Shown here one piece after another: positions 5,846 to 12,216 of a stretch of DNA of 17,533 nt; the first letter of the stretch is position 1, and each line of letters begins with the position of its first letter. Source of the stretch: JASFHF01 sp050123335 (lineage in GTDB: Bacteria > Pseudomonadota > Gammaproteobacteria > UBA12402). The notes under the pieces are model-generated. The model was not told where the DNA came from. It made no database searches and worked only from the letters and a program-made list of their open reading frames with translations. The stretch covers positions 1 to 17,533 of the forward strand of contig JASFHH010000034.1 in NCBI GenBank assembly GCA_050123335.1, written 5' to 3'. A program made the translations under genes and the position numbers.

Positions 5846-7713
5846 AATTTTTCTCCTTTTTTTAAGTAAATTAATAAAATCGAAATTGCAGCAGGTGTCA
5901 TACCTGGAATGCGTGATGCTTGTCCTACGGTTTCTGGTTTGGTTTCTATTAACCTTTGTTTTATTTCCGTCGATAAACTGGTTATTTTTTTGTAATCAAT
6001 GTTTGCAGGGATTTTTAGATTTTCGTAATGTGCGTGACGTGCAATTTCTTGCTGTTGGCGTTCAATATAACCAGCATATTTTGCTTGGATTTCAATTTGT
6101 TCAGCAACTTTTGCGTCATTAACCGGTGAGCCAATTATGCTTGTTAGTTTTTGGTAAGTTATTTCTGGGCGTTTAAGTAAATCGATTAATTTGTATTCGC
6201 GATTTAATTTTTGTTGAAATAATTTTTCAAAAGCATAACCAGCATCAGTGTTTGGTCTTATCCAAGTGGTATTAAAGCGTTGTTGTTCTTTCATAATTGC
6301 TTCACGTTTTATATTAAAAATTTTCCAACGGTTATCGTCGACCAAGTTTAACTTGCGTCCTATTTCGGTTAAGCGCAAATTAGCATTATCTTCACGCAAA
6401 AGCAAACGATATTCAGCGCGGCTGGTAAACATTCGATACGGTTCTTTTATTCCTTGAGTTAATAAATCATCTATCATTACGCCAATATAAGCTTGATCGC
6501 GTGTTGGTGCCCATGGCTCTTGATTGAGAGCTGCGCGTGCAGCATTTAAACCAGCAATTAAACCTTGAGCTGCTGCTTCTTCGTATCCAGTGGTTCCATT
6601 AATTTGACCAGCAAAAAAAAGATTTGCGATTTTTTTTGTTTCAAGCGAGCTGTGTAAATCTCTTGGATCATAAAAATCGTATTCAATTGCATAACCTGGT
6701 TGGGTGATATGTGCATTTTCAAAACCTTGCATGCTGTGAATAAATTTTTTCTGCACTTCTTCTGGCAAACTGGTAGAAATTCCATTGGGATAAACTAAGT
6801 TTGTATTAAGTCCTTCCGGCTCGATAAAGATTTGATGTGATTTTCTATCAGCAAAGCGCACAATTTTATCCTCAATTGAAGGACAATATCTTGGACCGAT
6901 TCCTTCGATTATGCCGCTGTACAATGGAGATTTTTTGAGATTGTCGCGAATAATTTCATGAGTTTTTTCATTAGTATATGCGATATGACAACAGATTTGT
7001 TTTGGATGTTCTTCTGGTTTTCCTAGAAAAGAAAAAACTGGAACGGGCGTATCACCGGGCTGTTTTTTTAATTTAGTGTAATCAATGGTTTTTCCATCAA
7101 TGCGCGCGGGTGTACCGGTTTTTAAACGTCCAGCACGAAAATTTAATCCACGTAGTTTTTTTGCCAAAGAAATTGAGGCAGGATCTCCCATTCTTCCAGC
7201 AGAAAAATTTTTTGATCCTATATGGACTTTGCCATTTAAAAAAGTTCCGGTGGTTAATACAATTGATTTAGCAAAAAATTCCAAACCGGTTTTGGTGATA
7301 ATTCCGCTTACTTGATTATTTTTAATTATCAAATCATCAACAGTTTCTTGCAACAGTTGTAAATTTTCTTGGTTTTCCAATGCATATCTTATTGCTTGTT
7401 TGTAGAGCGCACGATCAGTTTGTGCGCGAGTTGCACGTACCGCAGGACCTTTGCTCGCATTTAAGATGCGAAATTGAATACCAGCACGATCAGCAGCAAT
7501 AGCCATGATACCACCTAAAGCATCGATTTCTTTTACCAAATGACTTTTGCCAATGCCGCCGATGGCAGGGTTACATGACATTTGGCCCAAAGTCTCGATA
7601 TTGTGCGTAACTAATAGAGTTTTAACACCGACGCGGGCAGAGGCAAGTGCTGCTTCAGTGCCTGCGTGGCCGCCGCCGACAATAATGACATCAAATGTGT
7701 GATTAAGTTTCAT
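5842..7713 (-). CDS. mnmG: tRNA uridine-34 carboxymethylaminomethyl-modifying enzyme MnmG (GidA)
   Basis: With MnmE, MnmG installs the 5-carboxymethylaminomethyl group on wobble U34 of certain tRNAs, using FAD. The 623-residue product begins MKLNHTFDVIIVGGGHAGTE, with the dinucleotide-binding GGGHAG at 13-18. Family blocks follow in order: MSCNPAIGGIGKSHL, GTFLNGKVHIG, YCPSIEDKIVRFADR, NLVYPNGISTSLP, GQINGTTGYEEAAAQG, TSRAEYRLLLREDNA, and the C-terminal helical IPGMTPAAISILLIYLKK that contacts MnmE and tRNA. The length is close to the E. coli protein (629). The frame opens at 7752, but the ATG at 7713 begins the conserved sequence. It has no Shine-Dalgarno sequence and lies 6 nt after an extended -10 element. 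The downstream neighbour is an ankyrin-type gene overlapping by 4 bp, instead of rsmG. Confidence 0.97.
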   Translation of the reverse strand: MKLNHTFDVIIVGGGHAGTEAALASARVGVKTLLVTHNIETLGQMSCNPAIGGIGKSHLVKEIDALGGIMAIAADRAGIQFRILNASKGPAVRATRAQTDRALYKQAIRYALENQENLQLLQETVDDLIIKNNQVSGIITKTGLEFFAKSIVLTTGTFLNGKVHIGSKNFSAGRMGDPASISLAKKLRGLNFRAGRLKTGTPARIDGKTIDYTKLKKQPGDTPVPVFSFLGKPEEHPKQICCHIAYTNEKTHEIIRDNLKKSPLYSGIIEGIGPRYCPSIEDKIVRFADRKSHQIFIEPEGLNTNLVYPNGISTSLPEEVQKKFIHSMQGFENAHITQPGYAIEYDFYDPRDLHSSLETKKIANLFFAGQINGTTGYEEAAAQGLIAGLNAARAALNQEPWAPTRDQAYIGVMIDDLLTQGIKEPYRMFTSRAEYRLLLREDNANLRLTEIGRKLNLVDDNRWKIFNIKREAIMKEQQRFNTTWIRPNTDAGYAFEKLFQQKLNREYKLIDLLKRPEITYQKLTSIIGSPVNDAKVAEQIEIQAKYAGYIERQQQEIARHAHYENLKIPANIDYKKITSLSTEIKQRLIETKPETVGQASRIPGMTPAAISILLIYLKKGEKL

Positions 7714-7719
7714 TGCGAG

Positions 7720-7728
7720 AGTATAACA
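7720..7728 (-). promoter_or_regulatory. Extended -10 promoter immediately before mnmG
   Basis: TGTTATACT on the minus strand ends 6 nt before the mnmG ATG, with no ribosome-binding site in between. It is identical to the nine bases before rsmG. It predicts a leaderless or nearly leaderless transcript. Confidence 0.45.
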
Positions 7729-7795
7729 ACAGATAAAGAAATTTAGAACCAAAACTTCCTGAGCATAGCAGTCTATATTATTTGCTTATAGATGG

Positions 7796-7823
7796 AAAGT
7801 AAAAAAAGGCTTTTTTTTACTTT
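7796..7823. repeat. A/T-run palindrome between divergent mnmG and hppA
   Basis: AAAGTAAAAAAA (7796-7807) pairs with its exact complement (7812-7823) around GGCT, and a further T-run follows. It looks like an intrinsic terminator, but it lies between two divergent promoters, where no upstream gene needs one. It could stop stray transcription, be a regulatory hairpin in a long hppA leader, or be a curved-DNA site. The remainder of 7714-7898 holds only promoters. Confidence 0.5.
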
Positions 7824-7856
7824 TTTTGAGGAATTTTTTTTTAAATCAAAGTATCA

Positions 7857-7884
7857 TTGCGTGTTTTTTGAAATTTTTTATATT
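7857..7884 (+). promoter_or_regulatory. Possible promoter of hppA
   Basis: TTGCGT (7857-7862), a 16-bp spacer and TATATT (7879-7884) lie just upstream of the hppA Shine-Dalgarno sequence. The leader would be very short (about 8 nt) and the region is AT-rich, so confidence is low. Confidence 0.3.
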
Positions 7885-7898
7885 ATGAGGAAAGAAAA

Positions 7899-9941
7899 AT
7901 GTCAACCGGTATAATTTTTGCTTTGATTTGTGCAGTCATTGCAGTTATTTATGGTGTAGTTTCTTGTATTTGGATTTTGTCACAATCTGCTGGCAGTGAT
8001 CGCATGCGGGAAATTGCAGTAGCAATTCAACAAGGAGCTTCGGCTTATTTGAATCGACAATATACGACTATAGGTATTGTCGGGCTTATCGTTTTTTTAA
8101 TAATTGGATTTTTACCAACGCTTGGTTGGTATACTGCATTTGCATTTGCAATCGGTGCAATTTTTTCTGGTGCTGCAGGTTATATCGGAATGCATATTTC
8201 CGTGCGTGCTAATGTTCGTACTGCAGAGGCTGCAAAGCAAGGAATTAATCCAGCGCTTAAAATAGCTTTTCGTGGTGGTTCAATTACTGGAATGTTGGTA
8301 ATTGGTTTGGGTCTATTAGGTATAGCTGGATATTATGTGTTTTTGGTTTCTGTCCATCATGCTGATACTTTAGTGCAAATTATTAAACCGTTAGTTGGTT
8401 TGGCATTTGGTGGTTCTTTGATTTCGATTTTTGCGCGACTTGGCGGCGGAATTTTTACCAAAGGTGCTGATGTTGGTGCTGATTTGGTTGGAAAAATTGA
8501 AGCAGGGATTCCTGAAGATGATCCACGAAATCCTGCAGTAATTGCCGATAATGTTGGTGATAACGTGGGTGATTGTGCTGGTATGGCAGCGGATTTATTT
8601 GAAACTTATGCGGTCACTATAGTTGCAACTATGCTGTTGGGAGCGTTGACTTTTAAAGCATCAACAGGAGCGGTTATTTATCCTCTGGTTTTAGGCGGAT
8701 TTTCTATTATTGCTTCAATTGTTGGTGGTTTTTTAGTGCGCGTAAAGAAAGGCAGCACCAAAGTAATGCGCGCTTTATATCGCGGATTTATTGTTGCAGA
8801 AGTGTTGGCGGTTATTTTCTTTTATCCAATCACAGTGTGGTTGATGAAAGGGGTGAGCTTACAAGCACACGGATTTACGGTATTTGATATTTATGGATCC
8901 ACTATTATCGGTTTAATTTTGACTGCTTTGATGGTTATTATTACTGAATATTATACTTCAGCTGATTATGCGCCAGTACGTCGTGTGGCTAAAGCGTCGA
9001 CTACAGGACATGCGACTAACATTATTGCAGGATTAGCGGTTGCAATGCGTGCAACGGCTTGGCCGGTGCTTGCGATATGTGCCAGTATTATATTGGCATT
9101 CCATTTAGCTGGTCTTTATGGGATTGCAATTGCAGCCACTTCAATGTTATCGATGACTGGAATTATTGTGGCGCTTGATGCGTTTGGGCCGATTACTGAT
9201 AATGCTGGCGGTATTGCTGAAATGGCGAAACTTCCTAGTGAAGTGCGTAAAGTAACCGATTGTTTGGATGCTGTTGGTAACACTACTAAAGCAATTACCA
9301 AAGGTTATGCGATTGGATCAGCAGGCTTAGCTGCATTAGTTTTATTTGCTGACTATACTCATGCGTTGGCCATGGTTCATAATATGGTAGCTTTTGATTT
9401 ATCCGATGAGTTAGTAATTATTGGTTTATTTATCGGTGGGTTGATACCTTACTTGTTTAGTGCTATGGCTATGGATGCAGTGGGGCGTGCTGCTGGTTCT
9501 GTGGTAGAAGAAGTGCGCCGTCAGTTTAAGTCTATTGCTGGTTTGATGGAAGGCACAGCTAAACCAGATTATTCTAAAGCAGTGGATTTGTTAACCAAGG
9601 CAGCAATTAAAGAAATGATTATTCCGTCGTTGTTGCCGGTTGTAGTGCCAATTTTAGTTGGAATATTTTTAGGGCCTAAAGCTTTAGGTGGGTTGTTGGT
9701 TGGCACAATTGTCACTGGATTGTTTGTTGCGATTTCTATGACTGCGGGCGGCGGCGCTTGGGATAATGCTAAGAAATTGATTGAAGAGGGTGAGTATGGT
9801 GAGATTGGTAGTGCTGCGCACCAAGCTGCAATCACTGGCGATACTGTAGGTGACCCGTATAAAGATACAGCAGGCCCAGCGGTTAATCCATTAATTAAGA
9901 TTATCAACATTATTGCGTTGTTGATTGTTACGTTGATTTAG
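7899..9941 (+). CDS. hppA: Membrane-bound proton-translocating pyrophosphatase
   Basis: This integral membrane pump couples pyrophosphate hydrolysis to ion export. The 680-residue product has about 16 hydrophobic segments. The catalytic block spans residues 191-228 (DVGADLVGKIEAGIPEDDPR, then NPAVIADNVGDNVGDCAGM), holding the Asp/Lys/Glu residues that bind Mg-pyrophosphate. A second acidic block is DAFGPITDNAGGIAEM (about 427-442), and a C-terminal one is GDTVGDPYKDTAGPA. At residues 460-469 the sequence is GNTTKAITKG. Lys at position 464 (the A/K switch of Belogurov and Lahti) marks the K+-independent, H+-pumping class; K+-dependent enzymes, including the Na+ pumps, have Ala there. AGGAAAG precedes the ATG. 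The gene is monocistronic and recycles pyrophosphate from biosynthesis while energising the membrane. Confidence 0.96.
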   Translation: MSTGIIFALICAVIAVIYGVVSCIWILSQSAGSDRMREIAVAIQQGASAYLNRQYTTIGIVGLIVFLIIGFLPTLGWYTAFAFAIGAIFSGAAGYIGMHISVRANVRTAEAAKQGINPALKIAFRGGSITGMLVIGLGLLGIAGYYVFLVSVHHADTLVQIIKPLVGLAFGGSLISIFARLGGGIFTKGADVGADLVGKIEAGIPEDDPRNPAVIADNVGDNVGDCAGMAADLFETYAVTIVATMLLGALTFKASTGAVIYPLVLGGFSIIASIVGGFLVRVKKGSTKVMRALYRGFIVAEVLAVIFFYPITVWLMKGVSLQAHGFTVFDIYGSTIIGLILTALMVIITEYYTSADYAPVRRVAKASTTGHATNIIAGLAVAMRATAWPVLAICASIILAFHLAGLYGIAIAATSMLSMTGIIVALDAFGPITDNAGGIAEMAKLPSEVRKVTDCLDAVGNTTKAITKGYAIGSAGLAALVLFADYTHALAMVHNMVAFDLSDELVIIGLFIGGLIPYLFSAMAMDAVGRAAGSVVEEVRRQFKSIAGLMEGTAKPDYSKAVDLLTKAAIKEMIIPSLLPVVVPILVGIFLGPKALGGLLVGTIVTGLFVAISMTAGGGAWDNAKKLIEEGEYGEIGSAAHQAAITGDTVGDPYKDTAGPAVNPLIKIINIIALLIVTLI

Positions 9942-9955
9942 ATTTTCGTAAGTAG

Positions 9956-10171
9956 ATTAGAGACTGCATAAATAATTTTAGCTCCTGACGCTTGTCTAAC
10001 CACACTTTGTGTGGTTAGATTCCTTGCGTTACTCGCTCGATATACGAGCCGCGCTGATTCGGCATCCATGCCTCAGCAGCGCTGAAATTTGCATCCAGCA
10101 AATTTCGCTCTATCTCGCTGCGTTACTCAGCAAGCTTTAAGTCGCTAAAATTTATTTATGCAGTCTCTAAT
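9956..10171. repeat. 216-bp palindrome-bounded, multi-hairpin element
   Basis: Terminal inverted arms 9956-9982 and 10144-10171 (starting ATTAGAGACTGCATAAATAA) match over 27 bases with one indel. The interior holds a series of perfect hairpins: an 11-bp stem at 9995-10019 (loop TTT), GCTCG/CGAGC at 10035-10049, GCGCTG/CAGCGC at 10051-10082 enclosing GGCAT/ATGCC at 10061-10072, and a 9-bp stem GAAATTTGC/GCAAATTTC at 10084-10106. TGCGTTACTC occurs twice (10025-10034 and 10119-10128). There is no credible ORF. It fills most of the 276-bp gap between hppA and rph and looks like a MITE-type repeat. Confidence 0.8.
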
Positions 10172-10217
10172 ATAAAATCAACAACGCAGTAATGTTTTTG
10201 GGAGAAGGAGAGTAAGT

Positions 10218-10934
10218 ATGAGGCCAAGTGAGCGCGAGCCGAATCAGTTGCGTAAAATCGAAATCATTCGTCATTATACCAAACATGCTGAAGGTTCAGT
10301 TTTGGTGAGTTATGGTGACACCAAAGTTATTTGTACTGCTAGTGTTATTGATAAAGTGCCAAGGTTTTTAAAAGGTCAAGGGCGTGGTTGGGTTACAGCT
10401 GAATACGGAATGTTGCCGCGTTCTACAAATGAACGAGTTGATCGTGAAGCAGTGCGCGGTAAGCAAAATGGTCGTACCCAGGAAATTCAGCGTTTAATCG
10501 GGCGTTCTTTGCGTGCTGCGGTTGATATGACCAAGCTTGGTGAGAATACCATTGCGATCGATTGTGATGTGATTCAAGCGGATGGTGGTACTCGAACTGC
10601 ATCAATTACTGGAAGTTGTGTGGCTTTGGCGGACGCGGTTCGGTATCTTTATATGAATAAATTAATTGAAGAGAATCCGCTGCAGCATTTGGTGGCTTCG
10701 GTTTCTGTGGGCGTATATGAAGATACACCGATTTTGGATCTTGATTATGTCGAGGATTCTTCTGCACAGACTGACATGAATGTAGTGATGAATGACGAAG
10801 GAGGTTTGATCGAAGTCCAAGGGACTGCCGAAGGACGGGCTTTTAGTACAGAAGAGTTTCATGCAATGATGGATTTGGCTAAATCCGGCATCAGTGAGAT
10901 TATTAGTCAGCAGAAAGCTGTTTTAGAGATATAA
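10218..10934 (+). CDS. rph: Ribonuclease PH
   Basis: RNase PH is a phosphate-dependent 3'-5' exoribonuclease that trims tRNA 3' ends; it assembles as a hexamer. The 238-residue product has the same length as the E. coli protein. Family landmarks are MRPSEREPNQLRKIEI at the N terminus, GSVLVSYGDTKVICTASV, KGQGRGWVTAEYGMLPRST, the RNA-binding/core segment GRTQEIQRLIGRSLRAAVD, IDCDVIQADGGTRTASITG, and the C-terminal catalytic region LDLDYVEDSSAQTDMNVV followed by EVQGTAEGRAF. It is complete, unlike the frameshifted rph of E. coli K-12. The ATG has a strong GGAGAAGGAG ribosome-binding region. The gene lies between the palindromic element and the accessory island. Confidence 0.97.
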   Translation: MRPSEREPNQLRKIEIIRHYTKHAEGSVLVSYGDTKVICTASVIDKVPRFLKGQGRGWVTAEYGMLPRSTNERVDREAVRGKQNGRTQEIQRLIGRSLRAAVDMTKLGENTIAIDCDVIQADGGTRTASITGSCVALADAVRYLYMNKLIEENPLQHLVASVSVGVYEDTPILDLDYVEDSSAQTDMNVVMNDEGGLIEVQGTAEGRAFSTEEFHAMMDLAKSGISEIISQQKAVLEI

Positions 10935-11018
10935 TCAAGGAACGATTTTCGCATAAATCTGAAATTATCCTGATAAATGTTTAATTGAAAATGGCGTAAT
11001 TCAAATTGATGTTATATA

Positions 11019-11051
11019 CTTAAAGAAAGCTTAAGGAAACCTTAAGGAATT
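11019..11051. promoter_or_regulatory. PmrA-like box A: three tandem 11-bp CTTAA units
   Basis: CTTAAAGAAAG (11019-11029), CTTAAGGAAAC (11030-11040) and CTTAAGGAATT (11041-11051) follow each other without a gap. Units of 11 bp with a TTAA core match the geometry of the Legionella/Coxiella PmrA site (cTTAATatT, 2 bp, cTTAATatT). The last two units match box B at 11929-11949 at 20 of 21 bases. No TATAAT lies at the distance seen for boxes B and C on either strand, so its target is unclear. Confidence 0.5.
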
Positions 11052-11068
11052 TATTGAAAAAGGGGGGT

Positions 11069-11104
11069 GCCTGGCATTAGATGAAGAGAGAATGCCAGGC
11101 TTTT
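11069..11104. terminator. Hairpin between rph and the small-gene pair, likely bidirectional terminator
   Basis: GCCTGGCATT (11069-11078) and its exact complement (11091-11100) enclose a 12-nt loop. It is followed on the plus strand by TTTT and on the minus strand by ACCCCCC and then TTTTT. It lies between convergent genes (rph plus, small genes minus), so a terminator for both fits. The arm GTGCCTGGCATT also resembles REP-type repeats. A smaller GCCCT/AGGGC hairpin lies at 11112-11137. Confidence 0.6.
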
Positions 11105-11152
11105 GGAGTCTGCCCTGTTATTATTCTTATTGAGGGCAAGGGTTAAATCGTT

Positions 11153-11512
11153 TTATTTTCCAAGTGTAGTAGTTTTTTGTGCTTGTGGTTTTTCTACAGT
11201 TGGTTTTTCAGTTGGTTTACCACCGAAAAATCCTGTTTTTGGCGCTTGAGGCGTTGTTTTAAGTCCTGCTTCCCCAAGAGCTTTTTTGATATCATTTGTT
11301 AAAGTAGCAACATTTTTATTGCCATCGTTTGTTACAAAAGGCATTTCTGTTGCTGGGCTTTTTTGTGGTTGAACACTTTCAAAGTCTTTTTTAAGGACCT
11401 GTCTCAGAAAGCCTTGCAGAGGGTTTGCAACTTTTTTTGTTAATTCGTCGCCTACTTCTGGTCCAAAGCCTTTTTGCAGCTTAACTAAAATGTCACCTGT
11501 GTTTTCAGCCAT
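11153..11512 (-). CDS. Small hypothetical protein with ENTGD N terminus (second gene of pair)
   Basis: I do not recognise this 119-residue protein. It begins MAENTGDILVKLQ; the neighbouring gene product begins MTENTGDKEVF, and the two genes also share GAAAA(C/T)ACAGGTGACA at that point, so their 5' ends are related. The middle (residues about 10-45 and 66-86) is predicted amphipathic helix. The C-terminal third is Pro/Thr/Lys-rich low complexity (TTPQAPKTGFFGGKPTEKP). There is no signal peptide, membrane segment or enzymatic motif. A strong TGAGGTGAT Shine-Dalgarno sequence precedes the ATG, and it follows the other gene by 16 bp, so they form an operon driven by the box B promoter. A secreted effector or accessory protein is possible, from regulation alone. 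Confidence 0.75.
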   Translation of the reverse strand: MAENTGDILVKLQKGFGPEVGDELTKKVANPLQGFLRQVLKKDFESVQPQKSPATEMPFVTNDGNKNVATLTNDIKKALGEAGLKTTPQAPKTGFFGGKPTEKPTVEKPQAQKTTTLGK

Positions 11513-11528
11513 AAATCACCTCAAATTC

Positions 11529-11891
11529 TTACTTTTTGTCAGCTTCTTGCTTCATCTTTGCTTTTAATTCCGCTAGTGCTTCTTCTATCGTTTTAGCTGG
11601 TTTTTCAGTACCTGCTAGCGGACTCCTTGTAAAATCCCCTAAGACCGTCTTGGAAAACCGTTGTGATGGGGCATTAAAATCAATCACTTTCGGTTTCTCG
11701 GTCAAATTCTTCATTTCCATTACCGTCTCAATTATCGCTGTTTTTATGTTTTGCGGTAATGGCCGCGGAGTGTTTACACCCAGCGCTGCAATGACCGGAA
11801 CATCCTCATTCGTAACACCTATTAGGTATTTTTGATCTCGGACTTCATACAGTATCGTAAAAACTTCTTTGTCACCTGTATTTTCCGTCAT
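11529..11891 (-). CDS. Small hypothetical protein with ENTGD N terminus (first gene of pair)
   Basis: This unrecognised 120-residue protein starts MTENTGDKEVFTILYEVRDQ. Its first half looks like a compact domain with beta strands (FTILYEVRDQKYLIGVT, VPVIAALG) and a helix (NIKTAIIETVMEMK). The C terminus (TIEEALAELKAKMKQEADKK, residues 101-120) is a charged helix with clustered Glu, similar in character to the glutamate-rich E-block signals of Dot/Icm substrates. TEKP occurs twice here and once in the partner protein. There is no signal peptide or transmembrane segment. The promoter upstream has a perfect TATAAT (11913-11918) and a PmrA-like tandem box, the same design as the OTU gene promoter. 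The ribosome-binding site is weak (AGAAGA). The gene is certain enough from its promoter, partner and length; the function is unknown. Confidence 0.75.
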   Translation of the reverse strand: MTENTGDKEVFTILYEVRDQKYLIGVTNEDVPVIAALGVNTPRPLPQNIKTAIIETVMEMKNLTEKPKVIDFNAPSQRFSKTVLGDFTRSPLAGTEKPAKTIEEALAELKAKMKQEADKK

Positions 11892-11912
11892 TTTTTATTA
11901 TCTTCTGATTTC

Positions 11913-11950
11913 ATTATAGGGTACAAACCTTAAGGAAATCTTAAGGAATG
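11913..11950 (-). promoter_or_regulatory. Box B promoter: PmrA-like tandem site plus TATAAT
   Basis: Read on the minus strand, CTTAAGATTTC and CTTAAGGTTTG are consecutive 11-bp units, followed by 5 bp and a perfect TATAAT (11913-11918), 21 bp before the ATG at 11891. The first unit matches 8 of 9 positions of the cTTAATatT PmrA half-site. The box sits where the -35 would be, as expected for an activator-dependent promoter. The layout is base-for-base the same as box C. Confidence 0.65.
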
Positions 11951-12123
11951 AAAAAAATTGCAAATTTTTCTTGCGAAAAATCTACAACTCACAGTATATA
12001 TCAACAAAGTAAATATAATCAAGAGGTTATACAATATTTTTAAGGTTGTAGGCTTTTTAACCATATCATTACAGATTTTTATTTAAAATCAATTGGTTAT
12101 GAGTTTCGAGCTGTGCTAAAATC

Positions 12124-12149
12124 CACAAAATTTTTGCAAAAATTTTGTG
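12124..12149. promoter_or_regulatory. Perfect 26-bp palindrome upstream of box C
   Basis: CACAAAATTTTTG (12124-12136) is followed directly by its exact reverse complement CAAAAATTTTGTG (12137-12149). It ends 2 bp before box C. A gapless palindrome of this size beside a promoter suggests a site for a dimeric regulator or a bend; as RNA it could also form a hairpin stopping upstream transcription, but no T-run follows. Confidence 0.5.
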
Positions 12150-12151
12150 CT

Positions 12152-12184
12152 CTTAAGGTTGTTTTAAGGTTAGGGCACTATAAT
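12152..12184 (+). promoter_or_regulatory. Box C promoter of the OTU protease gene
   Basis: CTTAAGGTTGT (12152-12162) and TTTAAGGTTAG (12163-12173) are followed by 5 bp and a perfect TATAAT (12179-12184). The start site would fall near 12191 and give a leader of about 26 nt with GAGG at 12204-12207. The architecture equals that of box B and fits the PmrA-site geometry known from Legionella and Coxiella. Confidence 0.65.
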
Positions 12185-12216
12185 ATAAGTAAGAATATTT
12201 TTTGAGGCATTATAAT

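Larger units (their letters stand above)
11892..12216. other. 325-bp divergent regulatory region of the accessory island
   Basis: No gene is seen here. From left to right it holds the leader and TATAAT of the small-gene operon, box B (11929-11950), an AT-rich stretch with a 7-bp hairpin ATTTTTC/GAAAAAT near 11965-11982, a single TTTAAGGTT half-site at 12039-12047, a 26-bp palindrome (12124-12149), box C (12152-12173), a TATAAT (12179-12184) and the OTU gene Shine-Dalgarno sequence GAGG. Both genes read outward from it. Confidence 0.7.

Noticed and set aside
7714..7752. Longer MnmG start
   Set aside because: The 13 extra residues lie across the extended -10 and are absent from the family, which begins just before the FAD-binding motif.
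9569..9910. Minus-strand 113-residue ORF inside hppA
   Set aside because: It is a shadow of the conserved pyrophosphatase frame, with low-complexity composition.
9956..10171. CRISPR array or tRNA cluster
   Set aside because: The hairpins are of different sequence and unequal spacing with no regular repeat-spacer pattern, and no cloverleaf with a CCA-ready acceptor stem was found.
11069..11104. Independent small RNA gene driven by box A
   Set aside because: The hairpin is better explained as a terminator between convergent genes; no -10 lies at the proper distance from box A, so it is mentioned only as a possibility.
11536..11835. Plus-strand 99-residue ORF opposite the first small gene
   Set aside because: The minus-strand frame has the promoter, operon partner and shared N terminus; the plus frame has none of these.
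12202..12216. TTG start giving five more residues to the OTU protein
   Set aside because: The GAGG ribosome-binding site overlaps this TTG and is properly spaced for the ATG at 12217.
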